A DNA stretch of 64,000 bases from Rahnella inusitata (lineage in GTDB: Bacteria > Pseudomonadota > Gammaproteobacteria > Enterobacterales > Enterobacteriaceae): contig NZ_JYDE01000024.1 in NCBI RefSeq assembly GCF_003263515.1, positions 62,001 through 126,000 of the forward strand, given 5' to 3'. Made by a program: the position numbers and the translations under genes. Shown in pieces: positions 35,249 to 44,955 of the stretch. Position 1 is the first letter of the stretch. Each line of letters begins with the position of its first letter. The notes below the pieces were generated by a model. It was not told where the DNA came from. It did no database searches and worked only from the letters and a program-made list of their open reading frames with translations.

Positions 35249-36400
35249 TTATTGCTGCGGCGAAACCTTCAGCAGTTTGCCGTCTTTCTCATCGGTCAGC
35301 ACATACACAAAACCGTCCGGTCCGGTCTGCACTTCCCGAATGCGTTCTTTGCGATCGGTCAACAGACGCTCTTCACCGGTCACTTTATCGCCGTCCACTG
35401 TCAGGCGGATTAACGATTCGCCCGCCAGCGCGCCGATAAACAGCGAATGCTTCCATTGCGGGAAACGGTCGGCGTTGTAAAACGCCATCCCGCTCAGCGC
35501 CGGTGATACTTCCCAGTAATAAATCGGATCTACGGCTCCGGCAAGCGTTGTACCTTTGGCTTCGGGGATCGGCTGCCCGGAATAATTAATGCCAAACGTC
35601 GCCAGTGGCCAGCCGTAATTTTTGCCCGGCTGCGGCAGATTCACTTCATCGCCACCGCGCGGGCCGTGCTCAGCTTCCCACAGGGCGCCGGTCCACGGAT
35701 TGATCGCCAGACTTTGTGGATTGCGGTTGCCGTAAGTCCAGACCTCCGGTTTAGCACTCTTATCCTTCACAAACGGATTGTCCTGCGGCACGCCCCCCTC
35801 CGGCGTCAGGCGTAAAATCTTGCCCTGCAACTGGTTAAGATGCTGTGCGTTGATGCGCTGATTATTATCACCGGTGGACATGAAAATATTGCCCTTAGCA
35901 TCAAAAGCAATGCGCCCGCCGAGATTGATACCGCTGCTCAGCGCCGGTTGCTGAACGAAGATAACGTGGAAATCTTCAAGTGACTGGTTATCCGCCGAAA
36001 GCGTTCCATAACCCAGCGCGGCATGAGGTTCGCCCTTCTCACCTGGCTGGGCGAAAGTCAGATACACGCGGCGGTTTTTGGAAAAGTCGGGGGATAAGCG
36101 CACATCCCACAATCCCGCCTGCCCGGCGACCCACACGCGCGGCACGCCTTTGAGCGGCTGCGACAATCCACCGTCAGGCTGCCACAGACGCAGCTGACCG
36201 CTGCGCTCGGTGATCAGTGCGCCGCCATTATCCGGCAGAAACGCCAGCGACCATGGGTTTTCCAGCCCGGTGGCAAGTTCGGTGACATCCGCACGCGCTG
36301 ACGTTGGGGATATAGGTGCTTTCGGTGCCGCATAAACGTTACTGGCCAGCAGAGCCAGTGCGAAAACGGGCAGTAAGGTGTCGCGGAAAGGATAAGTCAT
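35249..36400 (-). CDS. yliI: PQQ-dependent aldose sugar dehydrogenase YliI
   Basis: YliI (Asd) is a periplasmic soluble quinoprotein that oxidises aldoses with PQQ. The 383-residue precursor has a signal peptide ending SNVYA. The six-bladed beta-propeller carries family blocks ENPWSLAFLP, NLGGRIAFD, STGDNNQRINAQHLNQLQGKI-type sequence, YGNRNPQSLA and EHGPRGGDEVN. A strong GGAGGAAGCCCT ribosome-binding sequence precedes ATG 36400. The 297 bases upstream to the next gene hold no gene. PQQ must come from elsewhere, as no pqq genes are in this window. Confidence 0.93.
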   Translation of the reverse strand: MTYPFRDTLLPVFALALLASNVYAAPKAPISPTSARADVTELATGLENPWSLAFLPDNGGALITERSGQLRLWQPDGGLSQPLKGVPRVWVAGQAGLWDVRLSPDFSKNRRVYLTFAQPGEKGEPHAALGYGTLSADNQSLEDFHVIFVQQPALSSGINLGGRIAFDAKGNIFMSTGDNNQRINAQHLNQLQGKILRLTPEGGVPQDNPFVKDKSAKPEVWTYGNRNPQSLAINPWTGALWEAEHGPRGGDEVNLPQPGKNYGWPLATFGINYSGQPIPEAKGTTLAGAVDPIYYWEVSPALSGMAFYNADRFPQWKHSLFIGALAGESLIRLTVDGDKVTGEERLLTDRKERIREVQTGPDGFVYVLTDEKDGKLLKVSPQQ

Positions 36401-36697
36401 AGGGCTTCCTCCGGTGGCATCTTTTCAAGTGTGTGCTTTTAGTCTAGGCCATGTGACTGATTTTGCTCACACAGCGGCGCTGATCTATAACTAACAGGAA
36501 TAACGCCGTACTGAAATATAATAACAACAAAGCATTCCCTCCTTCTTAACATACCGGTAGACTGCTCCGACAGAATAGCCGTCTGGACAGACAGACTTCT
36601 GTACATCCTCACTCTTGAATGCCTTATTGCATACCGAAATGACACCAGATGTTTTCCCTGCCGCAAGCAGACATCGCACCGACGGAGTTGTTAAATA

Positions 36698-37771
36698 ATG
36701 AAAAAAATATCCGCATCCCTGCTGGCACTCAGCCTGTTCTCCGCCCTTCCGGCGTTTGCTGCTGATACCACGCCAGCGCCTGTTCCGGCGGCGATTGCTC
36801 AACACAACGGTCCGATACGCATCGCCATTGTGCGTAACCTTGGCTCGGACGATAACACTACCCAGTTTCTTGCCGGTGCGATCAAACAGGGTCGCGCCCT
36901 CGGCTTTAAAGTTGATACATTTCTGAGCAACGGCGACGACGCGAAATTCCAGGATTTCGTTAATCAGGCCATCAGTCAGAAATACGACGGCATCATTCTC
37001 TCGCAGGGTCGCGGCCCGTACTCTGAAGCGCTGGTTAAACGTATCGCCGCGGCGGGCATCGCGGTGTCAGCATTTGATACCGAAGTACCGGAAAATATTC
37101 CGGGCGTGACCGTCACCCGTCAGGACGACGCGTCACTGGCAAAAGCGTCCGTCGGGCAGCTCGTCAAAGATTTCAACGGCAAAGCCAATATCGTCAAGCT
37201 GTGGGTGGCCGGATTCCCGCCGATGGAACGTCGCCAGAAAACCTACGAAGCCATCCTTAAAGAGAATCCTGGCATTCATCAGCTCGAATCTATCGGTGCG
37301 GTCTCTTCTGACGTGCAGGGCGATACCGCCAACAAAGTTGGCGCGATCTTAGCGAAATATCCGAAGGGCCAGATCGACGCTATCTGGGGTGCATGGGATG
37401 CCTTCAGTCAGGGCGCATATAAAGCGCTGAAAGAGAATGGCCGTACTGAAATCAAACTCTACAGCATTGACGTCTCGAATCAGGATTTGCAGTTGATGCG
37501 CGAAAAAGGCAGCCCGTGGCAGATGACCGCAGCGGTGGATACGCAGCTGATCGGTGCGGTGAACCTGCGCATTGTGGCGCTGAAAATTGCCGGTGAGAAA
37601 ACCCCTGCGACCTATGAGTTCCCGGCGCAGACCATCCCGCAGTCCCTGCTGCTCAGCCAGCCAGATGGCATCAACGTGACCGGTTTGAGCAAAATTATTC
37701 CAGGCTGGGGAAAATCTGAAGATTTCACCGCACCGTGGTTTGCCACGCTGGAAGCGAAGTACAAAAAGTAA
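36698..37771 (+). CDS. Periplasmic sugar-binding protein, orphan of an ABC transporter
   Basis: A 357-residue precursor with signal peptide ending LPAFAADT, followed by a type-I periplasmic binding fold: IRIAIVRNLGSDDNTTQFLAGAI at the start of lobe 1, YDGIILSQGRG, then DAIWGAWDAFSQGAYKAL in lobe 2. It belongs to the ribose/xylose/galactofuranose-type sugar-binding proteins. No ATPase or permease gene adjoins it: yliI is divergent and yicJ, 180 bases on, is a symporter. It has its own terminator at 37781. The ligand is unknown; the xyloside/xylose neighbourhood suggests a pentose or glycoside. Confidence 0.85.
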   Translation: MKKISASLLALSLFSALPAFAADTTPAPVPAAIAQHNGPIRIAIVRNLGSDDNTTQFLAGAIKQGRALGFKVDTFLSNGDDAKFQDFVNQAISQKYDGIILSQGRGPYSEALVKRIAAAGIAVSAFDTEVPENIPGVTVTRQDDASLAKASVGQLVKDFNGKANIVKLWVAGFPPMERRQKTYEAILKENPGIHQLESIGAVSSDVQGDTANKVGAILAKYPKGQIDAIWGAWDAFSQGAYKALKENGRTEIKLYSIDVSNQDLQLMREKGSPWQMTAAVDTQLIGAVNLRIVALKIAGEKTPATYEFPAQTIPQSLLLSQPDGINVTGLSKIIPGWGKSEDFTAPWFATLEAKYKK

Positions 37772-37780
37772 TTTTCTGAA

Positions 37781-37805
37781 CCTCCCGGAAACGGGAGGTT
37801 TTTTC
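37781..37805 (+). terminator. Terminator of the sugar-binding protein gene
   Basis: CCTCCCG (37781-37787), loop GAAA, CGGGAGG (37792-37798), then TTTTTTC. Confidence 0.92.
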
Positions 37806-37952
37806 ATCGTTTTTTGCGCTCAACTTTCACCCTTTTGCCCACTGCGATCACAGAAATAAAGAAACATAAATTCAGAAGCAAAAATCTCAATAGCCCTTCC
37901 CGCCGCCAACCTATAAAAAAGTACTCTCCCTTTTCATACGGACAATGAAGCA

Positions 37953-39320
37953 ATGAGTACAGAAATCCTTTCAGTCAAGGAAAAGATTGGTTATGGATTA
38001 GGCGATGCCGCCAGTCATATCATTTTTGATAATGTCATGTTGTACATGATGTTTTTCTACACCGATATTTTTGGCATCCCCGCCGGTTACGTGGGCACGA
38101 TGTTCCTGCTGGCGCGCGCACTGGATGCTATCTCTGACCCGTGCATGGGATTACTCGCTGACCGGACCCGGACCCGCTGGGGTAAATTCCGTCCTTACGT
38201 GCTGTTTGGCGCCATTCCGTTCGGCATTGTCTGCGTGTTCACCTACACCACGCCGGAACTGAGCATGACCGGCAAAATGATTTACGCCGCCATTACCTAT
38301 ACGCTGCTGACCCTGATGTACACCGTGGTCAACATCCCGTACTGCGCTCTCGGCGGCGTGATCACTAACAATCCGGAACAGCGCATCTCCCTGCAATCCT
38401 ACCGCTTCGTGCTGGCCACCGCGGGCGGCATGCTGAGTACCGTGCTGATGATGCCGCTGGTGAACTTCATCGGGAAGGGCAATCAGGCGCTTGGCTATCA
38501 GGGCGGAATCGCCGTGCTGGCGATTGTCGCGGCGGTGATGCTGGCGATTTGCTTTGCCACCACCAAAGAACGAATCGATCCGGGCAAACCTACCGGCACC
38601 ATGCGTGAAGACTTGCGTGATATCTGGCATAACGACCAGTGGCGCATCGTCGGTCTGCTGACCATTCTCAATATTATGGCTGTCGCCGTTCGCGGCGGCG
38701 CGATGATGTATTACGTCACCTATATTCTGGGCAATCCGGTGCTTTTCGCCTGGTTCCTCGGCGTGTACTCCGTTGGCAACCTGTTCGGCAGTGCGCTGGC
38801 AAAACCGCTGACCGACTGGAAATGCAAAGTCAGCGTCTTCTGGTGGACCAACGCCATTCTGGCCGCCCTCAGCCTGTGCATGTTCTTCCTGCCGGTGAAT
38901 GGCAGCGTACTGATGTTCATCTTTATCTTCGTTATCGGCGTTCTGCATCAACTCGTCACGCCAATCCAATGGGTGATGATGTCCGACACCGTCGATTACG
39001 GCGAATGGAATGATGGTAAACGCCTGACCGGCATCAGCTTCGCGGGCACCCTGTTCGTCCTGAAACTGGGTTTGGCTCTGGCCGGCGCAATGATCGGCTG
39101 GATGCTGGCCGGTTCCGGTTACCAGTCAGGTGCCGCCACGCAAAACGCCGCCACCATGACCAGTATCGTCGCGCTGTTCACGCTGGTTCCGGCGGTCTGC
39201 TACCTGCTGAGCGCCATTATCTGTAAACGCTTTTACATCCTGCGCACCCCGCTGTTGCGCCGCATCATTGACGAAGTCGCGCAAGGCATCCGCCGCAATC
39301 AGCAAGAATTTATGAAATGA
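37953..39320 (+). CDS. yicJ: GPH-family sugar symporter YicJ
   Basis: YicJ is a cation-coupled symporter of the glycoside-pentoside-hexuronide family and probably imports alpha-xylosides for YicI. The 455-residue protein (E. coli about 460) has 12 predicted helices. Conserved motifs are YGLGDAASHIIFDNVMLYMM in helix 1, LLADRTRTRWGKFRPYVLFG in loop 2-3, and SDTVDYGEWNDGKRLTGISF in the central loop. It lies 103 bases upstream of yicI, as in E. coli, with an inverted repeat between them. Confidence 0.93.
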   Translation: MSTEILSVKEKIGYGLGDAASHIIFDNVMLYMMFFYTDIFGIPAGYVGTMFLLARALDAISDPCMGLLADRTRTRWGKFRPYVLFGAIPFGIVCVFTYTTPELSMTGKMIYAAITYTLLTLMYTVVNIPYCALGGVITNNPEQRISLQSYRFVLATAGGMLSTVLMMPLVNFIGKGNQALGYQGGIAVLAIVAAVMLAICFATTKERIDPGKPTGTMREDLRDIWHNDQWRIVGLLTILNIMAVAVRGGAMMYYVTYILGNPVLFAWFLGVYSVGNLFGSALAKPLTDWKCKVSVFWWTNAILAALSLCMFFLPVNGSVLMFIFIFVIGVLHQLVTPIQWVMMSDTVDYGEWNDGKRLTGISFAGTLFVLKLGLALAGAMIGWMLAGSGYQSGAATQNAATMTSIVALFTLVPAVCYLLSAIICKRFYILRTPLLRRIIDEVAQGIRRNQQEFMK

Positions 39321-39347
39321 TTTTGGTCTTTTGAATTTATGAAACTG

Positions 39348-39409
39348 GCCCTGCATCATTTGTACTGAACCCTGGCGATAACGCAGAGTCAGTGCAAAGG
39401 ATGCAGGGC
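39348..39409 (+). other. Inverted repeat in the yicJ-yicI leader
   Basis: GCCCTGCATC (39348-39357) and GATGCAGGGC (39400-39409) are perfect 10-bp complements 42 bases apart. The right arm ends just before the yicI ribosome-binding sequence AAAAGGAGATATAC. The hairpin could set the ratio of YicI to YicJ by protecting or exposing the yicI start. There is no T-run. Confidence 0.6.
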
Positions 39410-39423
39410 AAAAGGAGATATAC

Positions 39424-41748
39424 ATGAAAATCAGTGATGGTAACTGGTTGATCCAGGACGGCCTGACGCTCACTCACCCGCTACAGGTGTTTGAAGTGCA
39501 AAGATCAGGAAACGAGATGGTGATTTACGCCGCGCCGAAAGACGCATCGGAACGCGCCAGTCAGCTTGATTCGCCGCTGTTTACGCTGCGTTTCTTCTCG
39601 CCGCAAAGTGGCGTGATTGGTGTACGCATTACGCACTTCGACGGTGAAACGGACAAAGGTCCGCACTATCCGCTGATCCAGTCTGATACCCATGAACTGC
39701 ACTTTGAAGACAACGACGACTTTGCTGCATTACACAGCGGCGATTTGTCGGTGCGCGTCACCAAAGGCAACAACTGGACGCTGGATTTCCTGCGCAATGG
39801 CCGCCGCATTACCGGCAGCGTGGCGAAATCTAACGGTTACGTGCAGGACGGTAACAGCCAGAAAACCTACATGATGGAGCGGCTGGATCTGGGCGTCGGC
39901 GAAACCGTGTATGGTCTCGGCGAACGTTTTACCGCGCTGGTCAAAAATGGCCAGACCGTCGAAACCTGGAACCGCGATGGCGGCACCAGCACCGAACAAT
40001 CTTATAAAAATATCCCGTTCTACCTGACTAACCGTGGCTACGGCGTGCTGGTGAATCATCCGGAATGTGTATCTTTTGAGGTCGGCTCTGAAAAAGTCTC
40101 CAAAGTTCAGTTCAGCGTGGAAGGCGAATACCTCGAGTATTTCGTCATTGATGGCCCGACGCCGAAAAAAGTCCTCGACCGTTACACCCGTCTGACCGGC
40201 CGCCCTGCGCTGCCGCCCGCCTGGTCATTCGGGCTGTGGCTGACCACGTCGTTCACCACTAATTATGACGAAGCCACGGTCAACAGCTTTATCGACGGCA
40301 TGGCCGAACGCCAGCTGCCGCTGCACGTTTTCCACTTCGACTGCTTCTGGATGAAAGCCTTCCAGTGGTGCGATTTCGAATGGGACCCGGCCACCTTCCC
40401 GGATCCAAAAGGTATGTTGCAACGTCTGAAAGCGCGCGGCCTGAAAATCTGCGTATGGATTAACCCGTACATCGGCCAGAAATCACCGCTGTTCCACGAA
40501 GGTAAAGAGAAAGGCTACCTGCTCAAACGCCCTGATGGCCGCGTCTGGCAGTGGGACAAATGGCAGGCGGGTATGGGTATCGTCGATTTCACCAATCCGG
40601 AGGCCAGCGCGTGGTATGCCGGACACCTGAAACGTCTGGTGGATATGGGCGTCGATTGCTTTAAAACCGACTTCGGCGAGCGTATTCCGACTGACGTGGT
40701 CTGGCACGACGGATGCGACCCACAGAAAATGCACAACCACTATGCATTCGTGTACAACAAACTGGTGTATGAAACGTTGCAGGATAAACTCGGCGCGTCC
40801 GAAGCCGTTCTGTTTGCGCGTTCCGCCTCGGTGGGCGCTCAGCAATTCCCGGTGCACTGGGGCGGCGACTGTTACGCTACCTACGAATCTATGGCGGAAA
40901 GCCTGCGCGGGGGCTTGTCCATCGGCCTGTCTGGTTTTGGATTCTGGAGCCACGACATCGGCGGTTTCGAAAACACTGCACCGGCACATATTTATAAACG
41001 CTGGTGCGCTTTCGGGCTGCTCTCAAGCCATAGCCGCCTGCATGGCAGCAAATCCTATCGTGTGCCCTGGGTTTACGACGATGAAGCCTGCGACGTGGTA
41101 CGTCAGTTCACACAGCTTAAATGCCGCCTGATGCCGTACCTCTATCCTGCGTCGGCGCAGGCCGCCAGCCACGGTACGCCAGTGATGCGCGCCATGATGC
41201 TCGAGTTCCCGGAAGATCCGGCTTGTGACTATCTGGATCGTCAGTACATGCTCGGTGATGACGTGCTGGTTGCTCCGGTATTCAGCGAAGAAGGGAATGT
41301 CGATTTCTATCTGCCGCAGGGCCGCTGGACGCATCTGCTCAACAACGAGGTGGCGGAAGGTTCCCGCTGGCACCGTCAGCAACATGGCTTCGACAGCCTG
41401 CCGCTGTATGTGCGTCCGAACACCCTGCTGGCACTGGGCTGCAACGATCAGAAACCGGATTACGATTACAGCGAACGTCCGCAGTTCCATCTGTTTGAGC
41501 TGGAAGACGGTGCTATTGCCGAAAGTCAGATTACCGATCTGCAAGGCAATGTGGTCTTTACCCTGAATGTTCATCGCAGCGGTGACACCTTAACGCTGAC
41601 CACCGAAGGAAAAGCAACGGACTGGGCGTTGTGCCTGCGTAACATTCACAGCGTGAAGAATTGCTCACTGGCAACTGCCTCAAAGAACGAGCAAGGTACG
41701 ATCATTACGCCGGAAAACGGTCACAATCAGTACACCATCACATTATAA
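39424..41748 (+). CDS. yicI: Alpha-xylosidase YicI (GH31)
   Basis: YicI releases alpha-linked xylose from xylosides such as isoprimeverose-type oligosaccharides. The 774-residue protein (E. coli 772) has an N-terminal beta domain, a GH31 barrel and C-terminal beta domains. The catalytic nucleophile is D416 in [10 protein letters not shown], the same number as in E. coli. [21 protein letters not shown]-type sequence and [11 protein letters not shown] complete the active site. A strong AGGAG ribosome-binding site precedes the ATG. Free xylose would feed the XylAB pathway encoded 7 kb away. Confidence 0.96.
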   Translation: MKISDGNWLIQDGLTLTHPLQVFEVQRSGNEMVIYAAPKDASERASQLDSPLFTLRFFSPQSGVIGVRITHFDGETDKGPHYPLIQSDTHELHFEDNDDFAALHSGDLSVRVTKGNNWTLDFLRNGRRITGSVAKSNGYVQDGNSQKTYMMERLDLGVGETVYGLGERFTALVKNGQTVETWNRDGGTSTEQSYKNIPFYLTNRGYGVLVNHPECVSFEVGSEKVSKVQFSVEGEYLEYFVIDGPTPKKVLDRYTRLTGRPALPPAWSFGLWLTTSFTTNYDEATVNSFIDGMAERQLPLHVFHFDCFWMKAFQWCDFEWDPATFPDPKGMLQRLKARGLKICVWINPYIGQKSPLFHEGKEKGYLLKRPDGRVWQWDKWQAGMGIVDFTNPEASAWYAGHLKRLVDMGVDCFKTDFGERIPTDVVWHDGCDPQKMHNHYAFVYNKLVYETLQDKLGASEAVLFARSASVGAQQFPVHWGGDCYATYESMAESLRGGLSIGLSGFGFWSHDIGGFENTAPAHIYKRWCAFGLLSSHSRLHGSKSYRVPWVYDDEACDVVRQFTQLKCRLMPYLYPASAQAASHGTPVMRAMMLEFPEDPACDYLDRQYMLGDDVLVAPVFSEEGNVDFYLPQGRWTHLLNNEVAEGSRWHRQQHGFDSLPLYVRPNTLLALGCNDQKPDYDYSERPQFHLFELEDGAIAESQITDLQGNVVFTLNVHRSGDTLTLTTEGKATDWALCLRNIHSVKNCSLATASKNEQGTIITPENGHNQYTITL

Positions 41749-41778
41749 AATTCAGGTTTTTACTAATAATCTTACCCT

Positions 41779-41812
41779 GCCCCGGCGTTATCCAGCGCCG
41801 GGGCTTTTTTAT
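41779..41812 (+). terminator. Terminator of yicJI
   Basis: GCCCCGGCG (41779-41787) pairs with CGCCGGGGC (41796-41804), followed by TTTTTTATTTT. Confidence 0.93.
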
Positions 41813-42105
41813 TTTCCTAAACTCCGCGCTGTTTCCCGCCTTTTCTCACCATAAAATAACTCACAAATTTAAATTAGATGAATGTGAGTGTCTCTCAGAA
41901 TATTTATCAAATAATAATCAATGCCCATAAAGAATATTAAACAAGCTCACCGGATATGAAATTAACCTTGCTGTCCTGTACACCACCACAGGACGATGAA
42001 ACATTTCATTAACGGGATGGCAACTTAATATTGAATGGTGATGAGATTTTATTTCACACATACATTCGCAGTCTTTCCCATAAGATTATCTGAAGGATAT
42101 TCAGC

Positions 42106-43530
42106 ATGAAATATACCTTGTGTGCTTTAGCCCTGTTAACAGGATCATTCGCACTGATACCTCATGCCGCAATGGCGGCTGATGCGCAAATAAACGTTGA
42201 CTGTAATTTCAGTCATATGAAACCTGACGACGCTATTCTAATGCCCGGAATGCCGGGGATGGCGATGTCTCATGATTTTGTCGGTAACCGTTCTGCTGAT
42301 GCCTATTCAACGGCGGAAAGCCTGAAACTCCATCCGAAAACCACCTGCGATAACGCCGCCGACAGCACTGCCTACTGGGTGCCTACCATGATGCTGCCCG
42401 ATGGCACCATCGTGAACCCGACGTATATCAAAAACTACTATCAGGCCGATAACGTATTGCAGTATCCCATCACCCCTTATCCCTACGGTTTACAGTTACT
42501 GGCGGGCGACCATAGAGGGACAACGGCGAATCCTCACGTCACTTTCCTGTGCGCTAACGGGACTGGTTATACCAATACCGCCGACCAGATCTGCGGCCTG
42601 CGTGCAGCAGGCGACGCCGTTCAGTTCAATATCGGCGTGATGTTCCCCGACTGCTGGGATGGTGTAAATCTGGCCGCTAAAGGGACGAAGAATGCGGTTT
42701 ACAGCAACAGCAACGGCCAGTGTCCGGCAGATCATCCGGTTAAACTGGCGAAGGTGAATATGAATATTGCCTATGTGCTGACAAACATTACCTCGCTCGA
42801 TGTCAGCAAAATTAAACTTTCCCTGGACCCGAAAACGATTGATGGAAAGCTGACGACACTTTGGGGGAGCATTTATACCGCTCACGGTGATTTCATGAAT
42901 GGCTGGTCGGATGACGCCACTAAATTCATGGCTGACCGCTGTATGAATTACTCAATGGATTGCGGTACTAACATCCCTTACAGCTATTCAGATGTCGAAG
43001 CCGATACCTATGTCAGCGACCAGACTGACAGCAATAAAAACTTTGGTGATGCAAAAACGTTACTGGTGCAAGATAACTGGAACACACCGGGTCGCGACCA
43101 AAATAAACAGACACTGGCATTAATGAAATTTAAAATACCCGCGCTTCCTGCCAATATGGATGACTATCCGGATGTCGATTTCAAATATAAAATCCGTGTC
43201 TTCGACGGTAATATCTCTGACACTGCTGCAGTTACAATTTACTTCTATCCAACGGATCCCGGTGCATGGGATGAAAATACGGTCACCTGGAATAACAAAC
43301 CGGCATTTAAATACACCGCCGATGGCAGTATGTATATGGATAACGTCCAGCAATTCCGTTATGTCGATGTCGATAAAGCGGTTCGTGCTGCCATTGCCGC
43401 CGGTAAAACGGAAGTCGCTTATTATGTTGGCGGCGAACGTAATGGCCGTACCCTCTCCATCAATTCCAAAGAAAGCGGAAAAAACCCGACACTGATGCTG
43501 ATTGGTTATAAGGAGGTCGTCGAACCTTAA
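42106..43530 (+). CDS. Secreted DUF1996 protein with C-terminal DNRLRE/CBM-like domain
   Basis: A 474-residue exported protein with a signal peptide ending HAAMA-ADA. Residues about 35-265 resemble DUF1996, a domain best known from fungal and actinobacterial secreted proteins (HDFVGNRSADAYSTAESL, YWVPTMMLPDGTIV, FPDCWDGVNL). After about residue 290 comes a DNRLRE/CBM96-like beta domain (EADTYVSDQTDSNKNFGDAKTLLVQ, DPGAWDENTVTWNNKP, NPTLMLIGYKE). Cysteines are paired as expected outside the cytoplasm. It stands alone between yicI and xylR. Polysaccharide binding or degradation is inferred; I cannot name an enzyme activity. Confidence 0.75.
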   Translation: MKYTLCALALLTGSFALIPHAAMAADAQINVDCNFSHMKPDDAILMPGMPGMAMSHDFVGNRSADAYSTAESLKLHPKTTCDNAADSTAYWVPTMMLPDGTIVNPTYIKNYYQADNVLQYPITPYPYGLQLLAGDHRGTTANPHVTFLCANGTGYTNTADQICGLRAAGDAVQFNIGVMFPDCWDGVNLAAKGTKNAVYSNSNGQCPADHPVKLAKVNMNIAYVLTNITSLDVSKIKLSLDPKTIDGKLTTLWGSIYTAHGDFMNGWSDDATKFMADRCMNYSMDCGTNIPYSYSDVEADTYVSDQTDSNKNFGDAKTLLVQDNWNTPGRDQNKQTLALMKFKIPALPANMDDYPDVDFKYKIRVFDGNISDTAAVTIYFYPTDPGAWDENTVTWNNKPAFKYTADGSMYMDNVQQFRYVDVDKAVRAAIAAGKTEVAYYVGGERNGRTLSINSKESGKNPTLMLIGYKEVVEP

Positions 43531-43586
43531 CCGGTTTGCCCTGCTCAATTCTGAGCAGGGCATTTCTTCAACACTGACGGCGCACC

Positions 43587-44774
43587 TTAACTCTCCTGAT
43601 AGACCCCTTCACCGTGAATACTGCGATACTCTTTTGGCGTCATTTCATAGCCTTTTCTGAATACCGAGTAGAAATATTGCAGTGACGGATAACCACACAT
43701 TTGTGAGATCTCATTTATCGAAATCGACGTCGCCGCCAGCAGATTACGGGCACGGTCGAGTTTTTCTTCGTGGATCACACCGTGAATGGTTTGTCCGGTT
43801 TCATCCTTAAAACGCTTCTCGAGATTAGAACGCGACATGCCAATGGCATCCAGCACCTGTTCCACCTTGATACCTTTACATGCGTGGTAGCGGATGTAAT
43901 GCATCGCCTGGATCACTGCCGGGTCCCGCAACGAGCGGAAATCGGTAGACCGGCGCTCCACCACTTTCACCGGCGGCACTAAAATACGCTGCAAGGGCAA
44001 ATCGCGCTGATCGAGCAACTGATGCAGCAACTTCGCCGCGCGATAGCCCATCTGACGCGTCCCCTGCACCACCGAAGATAACGCCACGCGCGACAAATAG
44101 CGGGTGAGCTCCTCATTATCAATCCCGATCACGCTGAGTTTTTCGGGTACAGGAATATTGAGATGTTCGCAGACCTGTAACAAGTGACGGGCGCGGGCGT
44201 CGGTCACCGCAATAATCCCCGTTTGCTGCGGCAGGGTTTGTACCCAATCGGCCAGACGGTTTTGAGCGTGCTGCCAGTTCTCCGGCGCGGTTTCCATCCC
44301 CTGATACACCACGCCCTGATACTGCTCGGAAGCCACCAGCGTTCTGAACGCGTGCTCACGCTCCTGCGCCCAGCGTTTTCCGCCGGTGTCGGGTAAACCG
44401 TAAAAAGCGAAACGGTTAATGCCCTTTTCTTTCAGATGCATAAAGGCCGCTTCCACAAGCGCAACGTTGTCGGTGGCGATGTAGTGAACCGGCGGATAAT
44501 CTTCTTCACGATGATAGGAACCCCCGACGCCGACAATGGGCACTTTGAGATCTTTAAGCAGGGTTTCGATTTCACGATCGTCAAAATCAGCGATAACGCC
44601 GTCGCCCAGCCAGTCCTTAATGTTATCTATGCGACAGCGAAAATCCTCTTCAATGAAGATATCCCAGTCACTTTGTGAGGCCTGCAAATACTCACCCACG
44701 CCTTCCACCACCTGACGGTCGTAGACTTTATTAGCGTTAAAGAGCAGCGTAATCCTGTAGCGTTTTTCAAACAT
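43587..44774 (-). CDS. xylR: Xylose operon regulator XylR
   Basis: XylR activates xylAB and xylFGH when it binds D-xylose. The 395-residue protein (E. coli 392) has an N-terminal LacI-like sugar-binding domain (FNANKVYDRQVVEGVGEYLQ; YIATDNVALVEAAF; IGIDNEELTRYLSRVALSSV) and a C-terminal AraC domain with two helix-turn-helices (IKVEQVLDAIGMSRSNLEKRF; SINEISQMCGYPSLQYFYSVF). It follows xylH on the same strand, the E. coli order, with a 181-base gap. Confidence 0.96.
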   Translation of the reverse strand: MFEKRYRITLLFNANKVYDRQVVEGVGEYLQASQSDWDIFIEEDFRCRIDNIKDWLGDGVIADFDDREIETLLKDLKVPIVGVGGSYHREEDYPPVHYIATDNVALVEAAFMHLKEKGINRFAFYGLPDTGGKRWAQEREHAFRTLVASEQYQGVVYQGMETAPENWQHAQNRLADWVQTLPQQTGIIAVTDARARHLLQVCEHLNIPVPEKLSVIGIDNEELTRYLSRVALSSVVQGTRQMGYRAAKLLHQLLDQRDLPLQRILVPPVKVVERRSTDFRSLRDPAVIQAMHYIRYHACKGIKVEQVLDAIGMSRSNLEKRFKDETGQTIHGVIHEEKLDRARNLLAATSISINEISQMCGYPSLQYFYSVFRKGYEMTPKEYRSIHGEGVYQES

Positions 44775-44955
44775 GCCTGTTTCTCACCGATGATCCCATT
44801 AACGAAAGCCTTGTTCCTCCACACGGAAGAACAAGGCTCATTGCGTTGCTCAATATCACAACCACCCAAGATCTGCAGATTCGGCGTTGTAATTCTGTGA
44901 GGTATCACAGGTTTCCCGGTGGCAACGCCTGCAAAACCTGCCTATCACGACGCTT

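Noticed and set aside
36452-36471. TGTGA ... TCACA inverted repeat between yliI and the sugar-binding protein, first read as a CRP site
   Set aside because: The halves are 10 bases apart; CRP needs 6. It may bind something else but I cannot say what.
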